Below, piece after piece: positions 32,071-42,159 of a DNA stretch of 64,000 nt. The first letter of the stretch is position 1, and each line of letters begins with the position of its first letter. Under the pieces are notes generated by a model. That model saw nothing but the letters and a program-made list of their open reading frames with translations. It was not told the DNA's origin and searched no databases. The stretch comes from Nereocystis luetkeana. Taxonomy: Eukaryota; Sar; Phaeophyceae; Laminariales; Laminariaceae. A program made the translations under genes and the position numbers. The stretch is taken from NCBI GenBank assembly GCA_031213475.1, contig JARUPZ010000009.1, positions 1,590,001-1,654,000 of the forward strand, written 5' to 3'.

Positions 32071-32357
32071 GGTAACACACCCGGTGATAATAAGGCAACA
32101 CACCCCCTACAGCAGGACGAATTTCCAATCCGACTTTCTTGAAAACGAGTACGAGTGGAGCGCAGACGCCGAGCGATGCATCTGCATGCAAACGTTTCGA
32201 CGTTGTCTGCCCTCCCCAAGCCACCGTATTTTTGCTGCGTGTGCCCTCCCAGTTTGGGAGTATATTGGCGTGCCCGCCTAATTTGGGAGTGAATTGGCTA
32301 TAGTATGAGACGCAAACCGGGGGGTTTGTTGTCTTTCGTGTGATATAGGGTATACAT

Positions 32358-32512
32358 GGTATATGCCTGTCTGTCTGTCTGTCTGTCTGTTTGTCTATGT
32401 CCAAATGTCTGTGTGTGATTTAGGGTATGTGCCTGTCTGCCTGTCTGTCTGCCCGTTTGTCTGTCTTGTCTGTGTCCAAATGTCTGTCTATCTATCTGTG
32501 TGTCTTGTGTTC
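32358..32512. repeat. (TGTC)n microsatellite
   Basis: CTGTCTGT runs interrupted by TTTGTCTATGTCCAAATGTC, a short second-order duplication. Confidence 0.88.
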
Positions 32513-32551
32513 CGTGGGGTTGTGTCTGTTCATCTCTGTGTGTGTACAGGT

Positions 32552-32745
32552 CACGCCGGTGGTCAAGTGGTTAACCTCGAATGCTACTATTAATATTAAC
32601 ATTAATTGCTACTAATAACACTAGCATTGATGGCGTTGATGTTACGAATTCGATTCTCCGTACAAGTATGGGGTCTTTGTTTCGGGTGATGAAAGACACA
32701 ATCTACCGAGAGCGCCTGCTGTAGTGTCGTTTCTCTCGAAATGAA
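32552..32745 (+). mobile_element. Diverged family 1 SINE head
   Basis: CGCCGGTGGTCAAGTGGTTAA followed by CCTCGAATGCTACT matches the tRNA-like head of the SINE at 8185. The B box region (CGAATTCGATTCTC) is separated by an insertion. Confidence 0.5.
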
Positions 32746-33102
32746 GGAGTACATGTTTTTTTTTCTCCGCAGTCTACGTTCTTCTGGTTCTGCTTCGTGT
32801 GTCTGATACTAAAGATGACATACAGAACATACATCGAGTAAACTACTGTACTTTTTTTCAACTGTTTTGTTTTCACATTTTTTTGTTTTCGCCTCGTTTA
32901 TCACACGGTTGACATTCAGTTGGTATTACTAATAGTACGAGTATATAGTTATTCTCCCACTACATATTGCTTTGTAGCCTGTCCTGTGACCATGGTTTTT
33001 TTAGCGATGAGTTATATGAGAACAGCAATAAAAGAGTTGACCATCTTTCTTGTTTGGTTTTTTCCCCATTGTTTCGTTTTTTGTTTCCGTTTATTTTGGT
33101 AG

Positions 33103-33205
33103 GGTAAACCAGGATGAGCTGTCGAGCCTGAGCCGCTGTCGACAGGTGGCCACTGCGCGACTGAAGGAGAGAAGCAGCGTTGTCATCGACGCCACAAACC
33201 CAGCG
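33103..33205 (+). CDS. PNKP: PNKP kinase exon with VIDATNP
   Basis: Acceptor TTTTGGTAG (phase 2) and donor CCAGCG|GTGAGA (phase 0). Encodes VNQDELSSLSRCRQVA, then KERSSVVIDATNPA. 'vN.D.l' carries the kinase catalytic Asp region and 'vviDaTNP' is the conserved strand of the DNA 5'-kinase (DNTNP in animals). The last 60 bases plus the donor are repeated five more times in the following intron. Confidence 0.93.
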
Positions 33206-33930
33206 GTGAGATGACATGATCCTAGTGTTGCTGCCAGTATACTGGAATATTACTGCCGCCAGTAGTACTGTTATGTTTTGGTGGGTGGCTACTGCGCGAC
33301 TGAAGGAGACAAGCAACGTTGTCATCGACGCCACAAACCCATGGGCGGGATTATAATTATACTGGTATACTGCTGCTCCCTGTATACTTGATTTCTGCCA
33401 GTATACTGGAATACTACTGCTGTCAGTAGTACTGCTGTTATAGTGGGTGCCTACTACGCGACTGAACGAAAAAAAAGCGTTGCTATCGACGCCATAAAGC
33501 CATCGGTGAGATTGCACACAGCTCGCTGGTGTGCTGTTGCTGCCAGTATACTGGAATGCTCCTGCTGTCAGTAGTACTGTAGTTATTCTTGGTGCCCACT
33601 GCGCGGCTGACGGAGAAAAGTTGTCATCGACGCCACAAACCCATCGGTGAGATTACAATATACTGGTGCAGTATGCTGTTGCTGCCACTACTGCTGTCAG
33701 TAGTACTGTTATACGTACTGGGTGGCTACTGCGCGGCTGAACGAGAACAAAACGTTGTCAACGTCGCCACCAACCCATCGGCGATATTCCAATATACTGG
33801 TATATACTATTTTATCAGTATTTTATCGGCCGCGAGATTATAGCATATACTACCTGTACCGTATTGCTGTAAGTGTGTGACTGCGGTGAGATGTGGGCAT
33901 TATTGTCAACACCACAAACCCATCGGGCGT
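33206..33930 (+). repeat. Exon-derived tandem repeat, 5 further DATNP copies
   Basis: Units of 130-160 bp each contain the 3' half of the preceding exon (GCGCGACTGAAGGAG, TGTCATCGACGCCACAAACCC), the donor region (CATCGGTGAGA in two copies) and intron sequence (CTGCCAGTATACTGGAATA, CAGTAGTACTG). Copies of the DATNP core are near 33327, 33487, 33629, 33765 and 33907. Divergence rises downstream; none has a recognisable acceptor, so all look non-coding. Confidence 0.88.
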
Positions 33931-34184
33931 CGGGGAGCAACAGTATACTACCAGTATACCCCTGTTACCAGTATTTTATTTCCGTGACAGCGGTACAACT
34001 TTGTTTCCAGCTACATTGGTCGCGTTCCATGTGCTGTCAGGGCTCGATTGCGGTGAGATCCGGATGCTATGATGATACGTAACGCTTCTGTCAGTATTTT
34101 TCGCCATAAGATGGTAGCAGTGTATACCTGGCAGTCTAATACTGCTTCCTTTGTTTGCGGTGATATTCGGACAGCAGAGCGTAC

Positions 34185-34413
34185 CACCCTAGGGTGATAA
34201 GATAACACACCCCCTGGTATGAATTTCGGAGCCGTTTTTCTCCGAAACCAGCGCAGAACACAACGAAAACGGCGATTTCAAAATGTCTCGTCGAGGTCTT
34301 CCCATAGACGCATCGCTAGGTGTGTGCACCTTCCCTGCTGTCTATAAAATCAGCCTTTGAAATTCGTTCGAGGGGGTGTGTTATCTCATCACCCTAGTGT
34401 GATACGGCGCCCC
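34185..34413. mobile_element. MITE family 2 copy
   Basis: ACCCTAGGGTGATAAGATAA with ACACACCCCCTGGTATGAAT at the left; ATTCGTTCGAGGGGGTGTGT with ATCTCATCACCCTAG at the right. Clear terminal inverted repeats of about 35 bp. Confidence 0.85.
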
Positions 34414-34414
34414 T

Positions 34415-35385
34415 CTGGTCGGAAATATAAGAAGAGTTTATACACTAATATGAATACGAAGCGGTCCTTTTATTTACTACACGCAGAGCGGTATGCTGCT
34501 GCTGTTGTAATTATGTTTCGGGTATGTACAAGACCGTAGTATATACGTACTGCTGTGTAGTCAGTGTGTTTATTGATGTCTTGAGATTACAGCATCTACA
34601 GAGACTGGTGCTGTCGGTATTTTTTTTGCTGCTTACCGGTGTACTGCTGCCGCTGCTGCTGCTGCTGCTACTCCTGCCAGTGTGTTACCACCGTGGTTGG
34701 AGTGCTGTATGTACTGTTGCTAGGGTGTTATCGGTGTTCAATACCCGGCAGATTACGGTATGCCAGGTATAGCGCTGCGGCCTGTTTGCCTTGAGTTTTC
34801 TTTGCACTACCGCTGCTGCTGTCAGTATGGTATCGCCGTGGTAATTCGGCACGTGCTGCTCCTGTGAGTGTTTTTGTTGCAATGAGCTGCAGCGGTCTAT
34901 TTTGCTGCTGGCAAGTGTATTTGTCACCGCTTCGTCTGCAGCAATATACCAGGCCTCTTCAGTATGAGTACTACAGCGGTACTACTGCTGTCTATACTTT
35001 GTTTCGATCGGAAAAACAATGCCAGCGCTGCCTCGCGTTGTTGCCGCCTTGCCTAATACTGCAAACAAAGCGGGGTGCTCGTATATTTTGCATTATTAAT
35101 ACGTAGAGGTGTGCAACTATATGATGACGTAGAGGTGTCGATAAATGCTGATACGTTCGTTTTTTTTGGTACCCCCACAGAAGCTTTGGTGGTGCTCTTG
35201 TCACGAGTGATCGGCGGAAAAACGCAAACCTTCAGTTGGTTGATTTTATGTCGGCGGCTGTCGCTAGGCTGGTTGTTTTGTCATAATAGTGTCCGCGGTG
35301 GTGGTGGTGGATGATGTAGTGGTGCCGATGAAAACGATGAGGGCAATTACAATTTCTTCTACCCACTAAACGTGTCTCGATGATT
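34415..35385. other. Intron, CTG-rich and TA-rich sequence
   Basis: No exon recognised. Short CTG runs near 34640-34675 and loosely repeated GCTGCTGTCAGTATGGTAT segments also seen near 35700. Confidence 0.5.
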
Positions 35386-35387
35386 GA

Positions 35388-35565
35388 ATGCAGTTTTTTC
35401 TTTTCCCATCATGTGTTCATCTTCGCCCTTCTTTCTCCATCCTCCCTGATCGTAACTCAGATCTGGGGGCACATAGCAGCCCCCCCCCCTCGCCCCAACT
35501 ACGGTACGTTTCTTATGAGTTCATACTTTTTTCCCTTCGTCGACCCGCGTCGAATTTAGTTGCTT
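35388..35565 (-). mobile_element. Truncated family 1 SINE (3' part)
   Basis: The reverse complement matches the body of the SINE at 8185: GTCGACGA.GGGAA, ACGTACCGTAG, CTGCTATGTG.CCC..GATCTGAGTTACGA and GGGCGAAGAT. The tRNA-like head is missing. It lies 30 bp upstream of a PNKP exon. Confidence 0.75.
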
Positions 35566-35593
35566 ATTTCCTCCCGGCCCTTGAAATTAACAG

Positions 35594-35674
35594 AGGAAGA
35601 CCAGAGCTGGATGGGTCGCCTTGGCTCGTGAGCATGGGGCCCGAGCGCGCTGCATCTTCTTCACCACCCCTAAG
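35594..35674 (+). CDS. PNKP: PNKP kinase exon, GWVALAREHGARARC
   Basis: Acceptor AAATTAACAG and donor CCTAAG|GTGTGT, both phase 0; 27 codons. Encodes RKTRAGWVALAREHGARARC and IFFTTPK. It matches 'R..wl.lA...gvp.Rc..f.t' of the PNKP kinase domain, the helix and strand before the lid. Confidence 0.9.
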
Positions 35675-35689
35675 GTGTGTCGTGATTTC

Positions 35690-37550
35690 AGTATATACTG
35701 CTACCGCTGCTGTCAGTATGGTATTGCCGTGATATTATAGTATTTTGGTAGTCTGAAGATACGAGTGTTTCATTGCCGCGAGCTATATTCCTGGTATAGC
35801 GGTATATTTTAATAGTGTTGTTCCCGTGTATACTCTGTGGCCGTTCTCGTGAAAACCCGCACTTGGTGGATGAAGTCGCGTGGGAGCAGGGTGCCTTGGT
35901 AGACCCTGCCGGCCGCCAATTATGTTTCTGCGCCACTCGGTGGGAGAAGGGTTCCAAATGGGATCAGGTCCGAGTGGGACCAGGGTGCCATGTGGGAGCA
36001 GGGTCGGTAACAGCGTCGACCTGTGAAGTTCTCTGACAAGCTCGTGTGTATACATAGTTCCTGTCCTACGGTAGGAGTGCACCGATTATTTTTCTGAGGG
36101 TTGCCTTCCGACGAGGTCTACAGTAGACTTCACCCCAAAACAATGGCTCTGAAAAAAAACGTCACACCTCCGGACAGATGATCGATTCCCGCTTTCATCA
36201 TCTACAGTAGATATACAGGGCAGCGGCTATAAGGCTGGTCTGTATGATCTACTCGAGCTCATATTGCCGGGTGGGAGCCGCATGATCTGCATGATCCAGG
36301 ACATGTTTCCTGGGTTAGATCTGTACTACACAGATCCTGCACAGCGTTCTCAAAGCGGCAGGTTAGAATATACTATAGATGACGTATCTGTAGATCATAT
36401 ACCTGCAGACCGTGAGCTGCCGACGTGTGCAGTGATGTAAGACCCGTGAGCTGCCGATGTGTGTAGTGATGTAAGACACGACAGGGATTCCAGTGGTACT
36501 GGATCGTTTTCAGCTGCGGAGCCCCGTCGGCCGGACATGTTTTGGCCAGATTGTTTTGCTCGTATATACCCCTATCGTTGCACGCCTCGACAGATGCCAC
36601 TCTCGACTTGTTTCAGCGCAGTCGTTTGTCATGGTTCGCTTCGTGTTTTAAACCAGATGCCACACCTGCGAGAGCGCTCACCTTCGTCCTTTTCGTCGTC
36701 TATGTTTTGTGTAATCACCAATGTTCGGGAGATGCCACTCGCCAGAGTTTTGACGGACAGGGTTGGTTCATTGTATATATTTCATTGCCCGTTTTGTGGT
36801 TCGACCATTAATGGCAGATGCTACTGTCGAGAGTTGTGACCGTTTTCACTATGATCGTCTCAGTCCGTTTTGTGATTTAACGGTTGTGTTGGTAGATATG
36901 CCACTTGCTAATATTGTAACCGTTTTCAAAAATGAATCGTCGGCTTTTTTTGCGTTTAATCCCACGTTAACTTTCTCCATAACTTGGGCCGTGATAACGA
37001 AAAACGGAAATGCTTTACGAAGTACGAGGTATACGTGCACTCGAACATGGCGGCTTGTAGTGTTGGCTCTCGTTTGACTGTCTCGATCTCGGCTTGGGTA
37101 CTTCTATTAGATATCGAGCATTTTGCAGCGTTTTCAGTATCACGGCGCTTCTCAGTTTCGCACTACGAGTACGTACGAGCAACGGCATTAAAAGTGCCCC
37201 CGCCCCCCCCAAGTATTTCGACGCTGTCATCCATGTGCAAGGAATTTCCCCTCGCAAGCGGTTCTTGGTGGGATGCTGCTCACCCTGTGACTCGCCGGAC
37301 ATCTCACGGCGCTTCGCGCTTGGTGAAGCAATGTCTGCCCAGTCGGTGAAGACTCGGCGTGCTCCCTCCCGGCAGTGTAGGAATGCGAGGGTCTAAGACT
37401 ATACGACTACGGCCATGCCTGAAATCAAGTACACCCCCCCAATCCCCCCCCCATCTTCCCTCGCCCTTATATAACTTCAACGACTTTGAAAGTACCATTT
37501 CCCCCCCCCCCTGCCTCCCCCGCTCCGGCCTGGAATATCTCATTCTGCAG
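35690..37550. other. Intron with repeats
   Basis: Contains a CACACCTCGGACAG-family element (36160-36445), a weakly conserved tandem repeat of about 80-110 bp with the word AGATGCCAC near 36590-36910, and a CGGCGCTTCGCGCT repeat (37220-37430). No exon recognised. Confidence 0.6.
36160..36445 (+). mobile_element. Dispersed element with CACACCTCGGACAG ends
   Basis: Runs from CACACCTCCGGACAGATGAT through ATTGCCGGGTGGGAGCC, ACATGTTTCCTGGGTTAGAT and GATCCTGCACA to CTGCCGACGTGTG. Both ends are visible. Confidence 0.75.
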
Positions 37551-37679
37551 GAAATCTGTTTCCACTTGAATGCTTTCCGAGGAAGTAACCCCTGGACCCC
37601 GAAGGAAGCACGGCGCACTGTGCCAGACGTGGCTATACACTCATGGTTCGCAAACATGGAACCCGTCCAAGAAGACGAG
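37551..37679 (+). CDS. PNKP: PNKP kinase exon, HLNAFRG to EDE
   Basis: Acceptor CATTCTGCAG and donor GACGAG|GTGAGC, both phase 0; 43 codons. Encodes EICFHLNAFRGSN, then RRTVPDVAIHSWFANMEPVQ. 'HlN.fR' is the kinase lid segment with the ATP-contacting Arg, 'vPdvai..w...f..P' the following conserved stretch in PNKP. Confidence 0.93.
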
Positions 37680-38303
37680 GTGAGCAGATGTTTTGTTTCC
37701 GTGTGCTAATCGTGTGCTCCTTCTCCTGTTTCCTTTTTTATTTTATTTTTTTTCTCTTGATTTTGATTGTAGCGGGCTCTCTCATTATTTTGATAACTGT
37801 GCTCTTGATGTCGAAGTTTAGCATTGCATTTGCCATCCGGCAATGTGCAGCATGTGCTTCAAGGTTGATCACCTTCCCAGAAAGAAACCAAGGGGTTTTC
37901 CCATCTCTTTTCCCCCCGTATTTTCTTGTTTTTTTATAGAATCAGTTGTCTTGGGTTGTTTCCTGGAGCTGCATAATTAGCTACCTGGTATTTCTTTTTT
38001 TCTCTGATGGCAAGCGTGTTCCATCCAGAATCTTCGAGCCTGTCTTGTTTACCCAGTCTACGCGTAGTTTAGTAACGTTAAGCTCGTCGAAGTGGAAGAT
38101 GTTATTTTTTTTTTGGTGTCCGAGGCGGTGCGTTGTCTTGCGTGATATGCGGAGTATATTGAGTTGTTGTCAGGTAGCAAACATGAAAATAAAAAAACGA
38201 ACGCGTGATAAGAGTGTTTTTAATACTAAATAATGATACGGTACGTATTGTTTGCCCTGCCCAATGGTGCAACTTCGTTTTGTATCCCCCTGATGTGCTG
38301 CAG

Positions 38304-38405
38304 GGTTTCTCTGAGATCGCGAAGGTCTCTTTTGAAGAACGGCTTTCGGACCAGCAAGGCCTACCAGAGCGAGATTTGCTGTTCATGTATCTTCTTCCCA
38401 AGTGA
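38304..38405 (+). CDS. PNKP: PNKP terminal exon with stop
   Basis: Acceptor GATGTGCTGCAG, phase 0, ending at TGA (38403-38405). Encodes GFSEIAKVSFEERLSDQQ, corresponding to the final 'EGF.eI..v.F' strand of PNKP, plus about 15 further residues ending FMYLLPK. Typical family end, so the kinase is complete. Confidence 0.92.
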   Translation, partial: GFSEIAKVSFEERLSDQQGLPERDLLFMYLLPK

Positions 38406-38880
38406 TCAAGAGCTAGTTCGTGCCAACGGAGCAGTAGCAGCAGCAGAAGGGGAAGCGGTAGTAGCAGCGACGGCAGCACCACCACCACCACCACCAAAAA
38501 CATAGCAACAGCAACAGCAGCAGGAGATACAGTAGCACCAGTATTGGCAGCAGTTTCAGCAGCAGCAGGACAAGCAATAGCAGCATCAGCAGCGGCGGCG
38601 GCAGCGTCGTGTTTTTTGTTTAATGTTTTTATTTCCACTTCGAAAAACAAGTCGCCTCGAATGCGTCATGAAACTACAGAATCGTGTATCTTGCTAACTC
38701 CTTTGGGACTTAACAGGGAAAAGTTACAGCATCGGTCACACGAAGCAGCCGAGGCTGCGGGTTTGGGATGCGTCCGAAAGTGCAACATGGTGAACCAAGG
38801 GAGATGTACGACACGCGCGCAGCATAGTGATATCATACGTACTCGTGTTATTGCACGCTCTTCCGGGACAGTTGTTGAAT
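38406..38880. other. Region after the PNKP stop
   Basis: Contains an imperfect AGC/CAG trinucleotide array at 38428-38610, probably in the 3' untranslated region or just beyond. No clear polyadenylation signal assigned. Confidence 0.55.
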
Positions 38881-38884
38881 ACGT

Positions 38885-39115
38885 CCACACCTCTCGGACA
38901 GATAATCCATTCCCACTTGATAATCTAGATACTTCAGGACAGATAGATCCCTGATCTGTATGGTCTAGCTCACGTTGCGGGGTGGGCGCCGTATAATCTG
39001 CATGGTCCAGGACATGTTTCCTGGGTTGGATCTGCACTAACCAGATCCTGCACATGAACTCAGAACGGCAAGTTAGAGTCTAGATGATCTAGACTGATCT
39101 GTCCGAGGTGTGAAT
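38885..39115 (+). mobile_element. Dispersed element with CACACCTCGGACAG ends
   Basis: Complete: CACACCTCTCGGACAG at the left and CTGTCCGAGGTGTG at the right form inverted ends. Inside are GGTCTAGCTCACGTTGC, ACATGTTTCCTGGGTTGGAT and GATCCTGCACATG. Confidence 0.82.
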
Positions 39116-39119
39116 AAAA

Positions 39120-39790
39120 TATCCCGATATTATTGCTACTCGTAACTACGGTATATTGTGCTTAGTGCAAAGCAAATTCCACAAGTGGTAACTTGTGTGC
39201 TCTCTAGAACGGATTCAGAAAAATTGTCTGTCCGGCATGGATCACTCAATGGTCACCTACGGACAAATTTCTTTCGAAACGGCTTCTCCCGTACCGCACG
39301 CAATCTGGTCGAAGTCCTCGCGGAGGCGATCGTCATAGTCCAAACCACACCTCTTCGGCTGCCCTGTGTGTGGAGTTATCAGAGTTGAATTCCATTATCC
39401 CAATCGGGGTGATGGGTCGAGCAGTGGCAATAGCTCGCGCGAGGGCAGCGGAAAAACTTTTCGTCAAGTCTAGGTGCAAATGGAATTGGATAAAATGTAT
39501 CTTTCTACTACAGCAGTTGTGCCGCAAGCGATAAGCGGCACGGCAATACAAAGCAATGGTCACCTACGGACGATTTCTTTCGAAACGGCTACGTCCATGC
39601 CGCACGCATCTGGTTGAAGCTCTCGCGGAGGCTCAGTCCCTCTCTCCATCTCTCCCTTGCTCCCTCCCACCCTCCTTGTCTCCCTTGCTCCCTGCCGGAA
39701 GCCCCCCCATCCTTGTTTTCTTGTAACCTACCTGATATCTGGTACGTGGTAGGCACTCTGACCTCTAAAACGATATATAGTGCGGTCCTA
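39120..39790. other. Intergenic stretch
   Basis: Contains a diverged duplication (AATGGTCACCTACGGACAAATTTCTTTCGAAACGGCT near 39248 and again near 39558). No gene recognised. Confidence 0.55.
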
Positions 39791-39794
39791 TATA

Positions 39795-40157
39795 GTGATG
39801 GGAGTTACGGGAGTACACGTGACTCCCCGTAATCAGATTGAGCCGTCCGCAATTGTTTTTTTTTCGCCGTAATAGCTGAGCCCGATCCACGGGTCCCCTA
39901 CCCCCCCCCTGTTTTCTATAAGTGGAAGCCCCGCACACAGCACACAGCAACCACACACAACCCCAACAAACAGCACACTACCTACAGCGACTATGGCTGC
40001 TAGGAGCGAGCCTTCGTGGGGGTCGCTCGTAGTAGACACCCGAGGATATTCGCCGTTTTTTTGCCGTAATAGCCGTCCGTAATGAAAATTGCTGATTTGC
40101 CGTAATTACACGTGCGTAAATGTTTCCATCTATCTCCCGTAACTGCCATCACTGGTC
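39795..40157. mobile_element. Non-autonomous DNA element with inverted ends
   Basis: Left end AGTGATGGGAGTTACGGGAG, right end CTCCCGTAACTGCCATCACT. These pair with one mismatch. The interior has repeated CCGTAAT words and no coding capacity. About 360 bp. Confidence 0.8.
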
Positions 40158-40390
40158 CTAAAGGGGTTAACTAAAAACCTTCAACTTTGAAACTTGGCAT
40201 TCGAACCTGTCCTGTTTATCGACCCACAAAAAATATAGGTATCAGAACTTTATGCCGAAGACAGATCTGCAGATTTCCGCCCGGCGAACCCTCACACGAG
40301 GGATGGAAGCACCCGCCTGCGTATATCTTCTGTTGTATGCGTTCCTATCTTTGGTTTTCAAGCATTTTTCTTTTTTTAATGACCACTTTC

Positions 40391-40706
40391 ACTTTCCAGC
40401 TTAACTCGTAGGAGGTTTTACCCTCAGCGGTCTTCTTCTGGACAAGCCGTGATCACAGGTATCGTCCCTTCTCCCCCTCGGTACGTGCCTTCACTTTTTG
40501 TCGCGCATAGGGTTCAACATTCCCACCGCTCGTCGATTTTTTCATCGAATGTAGCGACCCCACGCTTTCTTCGCGCTTTCCGCTAATAATCATTTTTTAT
40601 GCAAGAAAATGTCCTTGCGAGTATTCACTCGGTGAGACTTGAACCCACGAAAGTGATCTTGGTAGGCACGCGGACCACCTGCTAAGCCACCGGGGGCGTC
40701 GGCAGT
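40391..40706 (-). mobile_element. tRNA-derived SINE, family 2 copy
   Basis: In the minus sense it starts with a tRNA-like head: A box-like GTGGCTTAGCAGGTGG and B box GGGTTCAAGTCTCACC. The body contains GCATGAAAAA-like and GGCACGTACCG words. Two other copies at 52500-52835 (plus) and 61205-61533 (minus). Its body shares GGCACGTACCG and GAGTTA...GGAAAG with family 1. Confidence 0.85.
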
Positions 40707-40709
40707 CTA

Positions 40710-42155
40710 ATGCCCTAATAATTTAATGAGTTCAATATAATACCAAGTATATATGACGTGTATGCATCACACATGGTAGCAGACGAGTGATCGTATGTAT
40801 GTACAAGGCGCTTCGTTCCGCGGGCGGCCTACGCCGCCCGCTACGCTCGCTCAGGAAGAAACAGTACATCGAATTACGCGAAGCGGACAGAAGGTCGATG
40901 ATTGAACATACTCCGGAGTATACAACACACACCCGATATAGACTCCCAACTTGTACTATATACTACTACATACTGTAAACCCTATCTCAAGGAAGGGAGG
41001 GCGAGCGGGTTCTTTTCTTTCTACTCGCCGACTTCCTAGTATACCTATACCGAATGCCAGATTACTCTGATCCCTGTTGGTGCACACCTATACACGTCGT
41101 GTAGAGTACTATACTGCAGTAAGTAGGTGTGGTTTTCTTCCTCACTACTACTGTTTCAACCCTTTTCCCAGCCTGTCTGCCGCCGTCCCACAGTTCTACC
41201 AATAACAGCCAACTGCCCTCACTCGTCATCAACTCTATGAACCTCTTGTCCACCCCTTCTGTTCAAGCATGCCCACGATTCAATCCCTCTCCACAAACCC
41301 CAGGTTTCCTCCGTTCACTCTTCCACATGCTTTCATTTATTTGTGGGATCGAAAAATCCTTATCTGAAGCTCGAAATCGAACAGTATTGTTATAGGAAAC
41401 AATGAGGAAAAACGAAATACAAAATTCGTGGACAGACTGTCGCTTTTTCGTAGAAAGCAGCAGGTTGAGTTCTACGGGCCCGTCTTAACGCGAAACCTTT
41501 TTCAAGATGATCCAATAGGAAAAATAAATGATTTGACTAGGCCATATCTCTTATGGGAGGGTTTTGAAAATAAATCCAAAACCCTACCCGAAACTGTGTT
41601 TTATACGTGCTTTAACGCATTTTAGACCCGTAGTCCCGGAGTCCGACCGAATCAGGCTTGCTCTTCTTAGAATACTTGCAGTCTTTTGGGGAGAGGTATC
41701 TAGACCCGTTTTTCTTTTCTTTAGGGGTGTCGTTCGAGGTTTTTACGATGTTGTCATTTTCAGACAAAAAAATCAACAATGCATTTTCAGATATATATCG
41801 ACTTTTCAGCCGAAAAAATGGCCTCCTTTTCAGATAAAGCGCGCCCGAAACTGAATAGATAGAGGAGACTGGAGTGTATCGACAAGTTTTCAAACTGCTA
41901 TCCTGAAGAAACGGCAAACGGCGTTGCAAGCCTCTCGAGAAATAGCTGGTAGGACTTCATGAAAAGCGGGCCCGATTCGCCCGTTTCCCCGCTCAAACAC
42001 GCCTGCGAAGGTGCTGAAACCTCGATTACCAGAAACCAAAACCGGTTTGCCATAAGAGTTGGCCTTATAATAGAATTTCGTGGAAAATATGCCTTTGGGT
42101 CCTATCGAGGGAATTTTTCTTTTTTAGATCGAATAACGCACAAGGGTCAACAAAC
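40710..42155. other. Intergenic stretch
   Basis: No gene recognised. ORFs at 41129-41395 and 41428-41625 (plus) lack any domain pattern or splice support. Confidence 0.45.
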
Positions 42156-42159
42156 ACCA

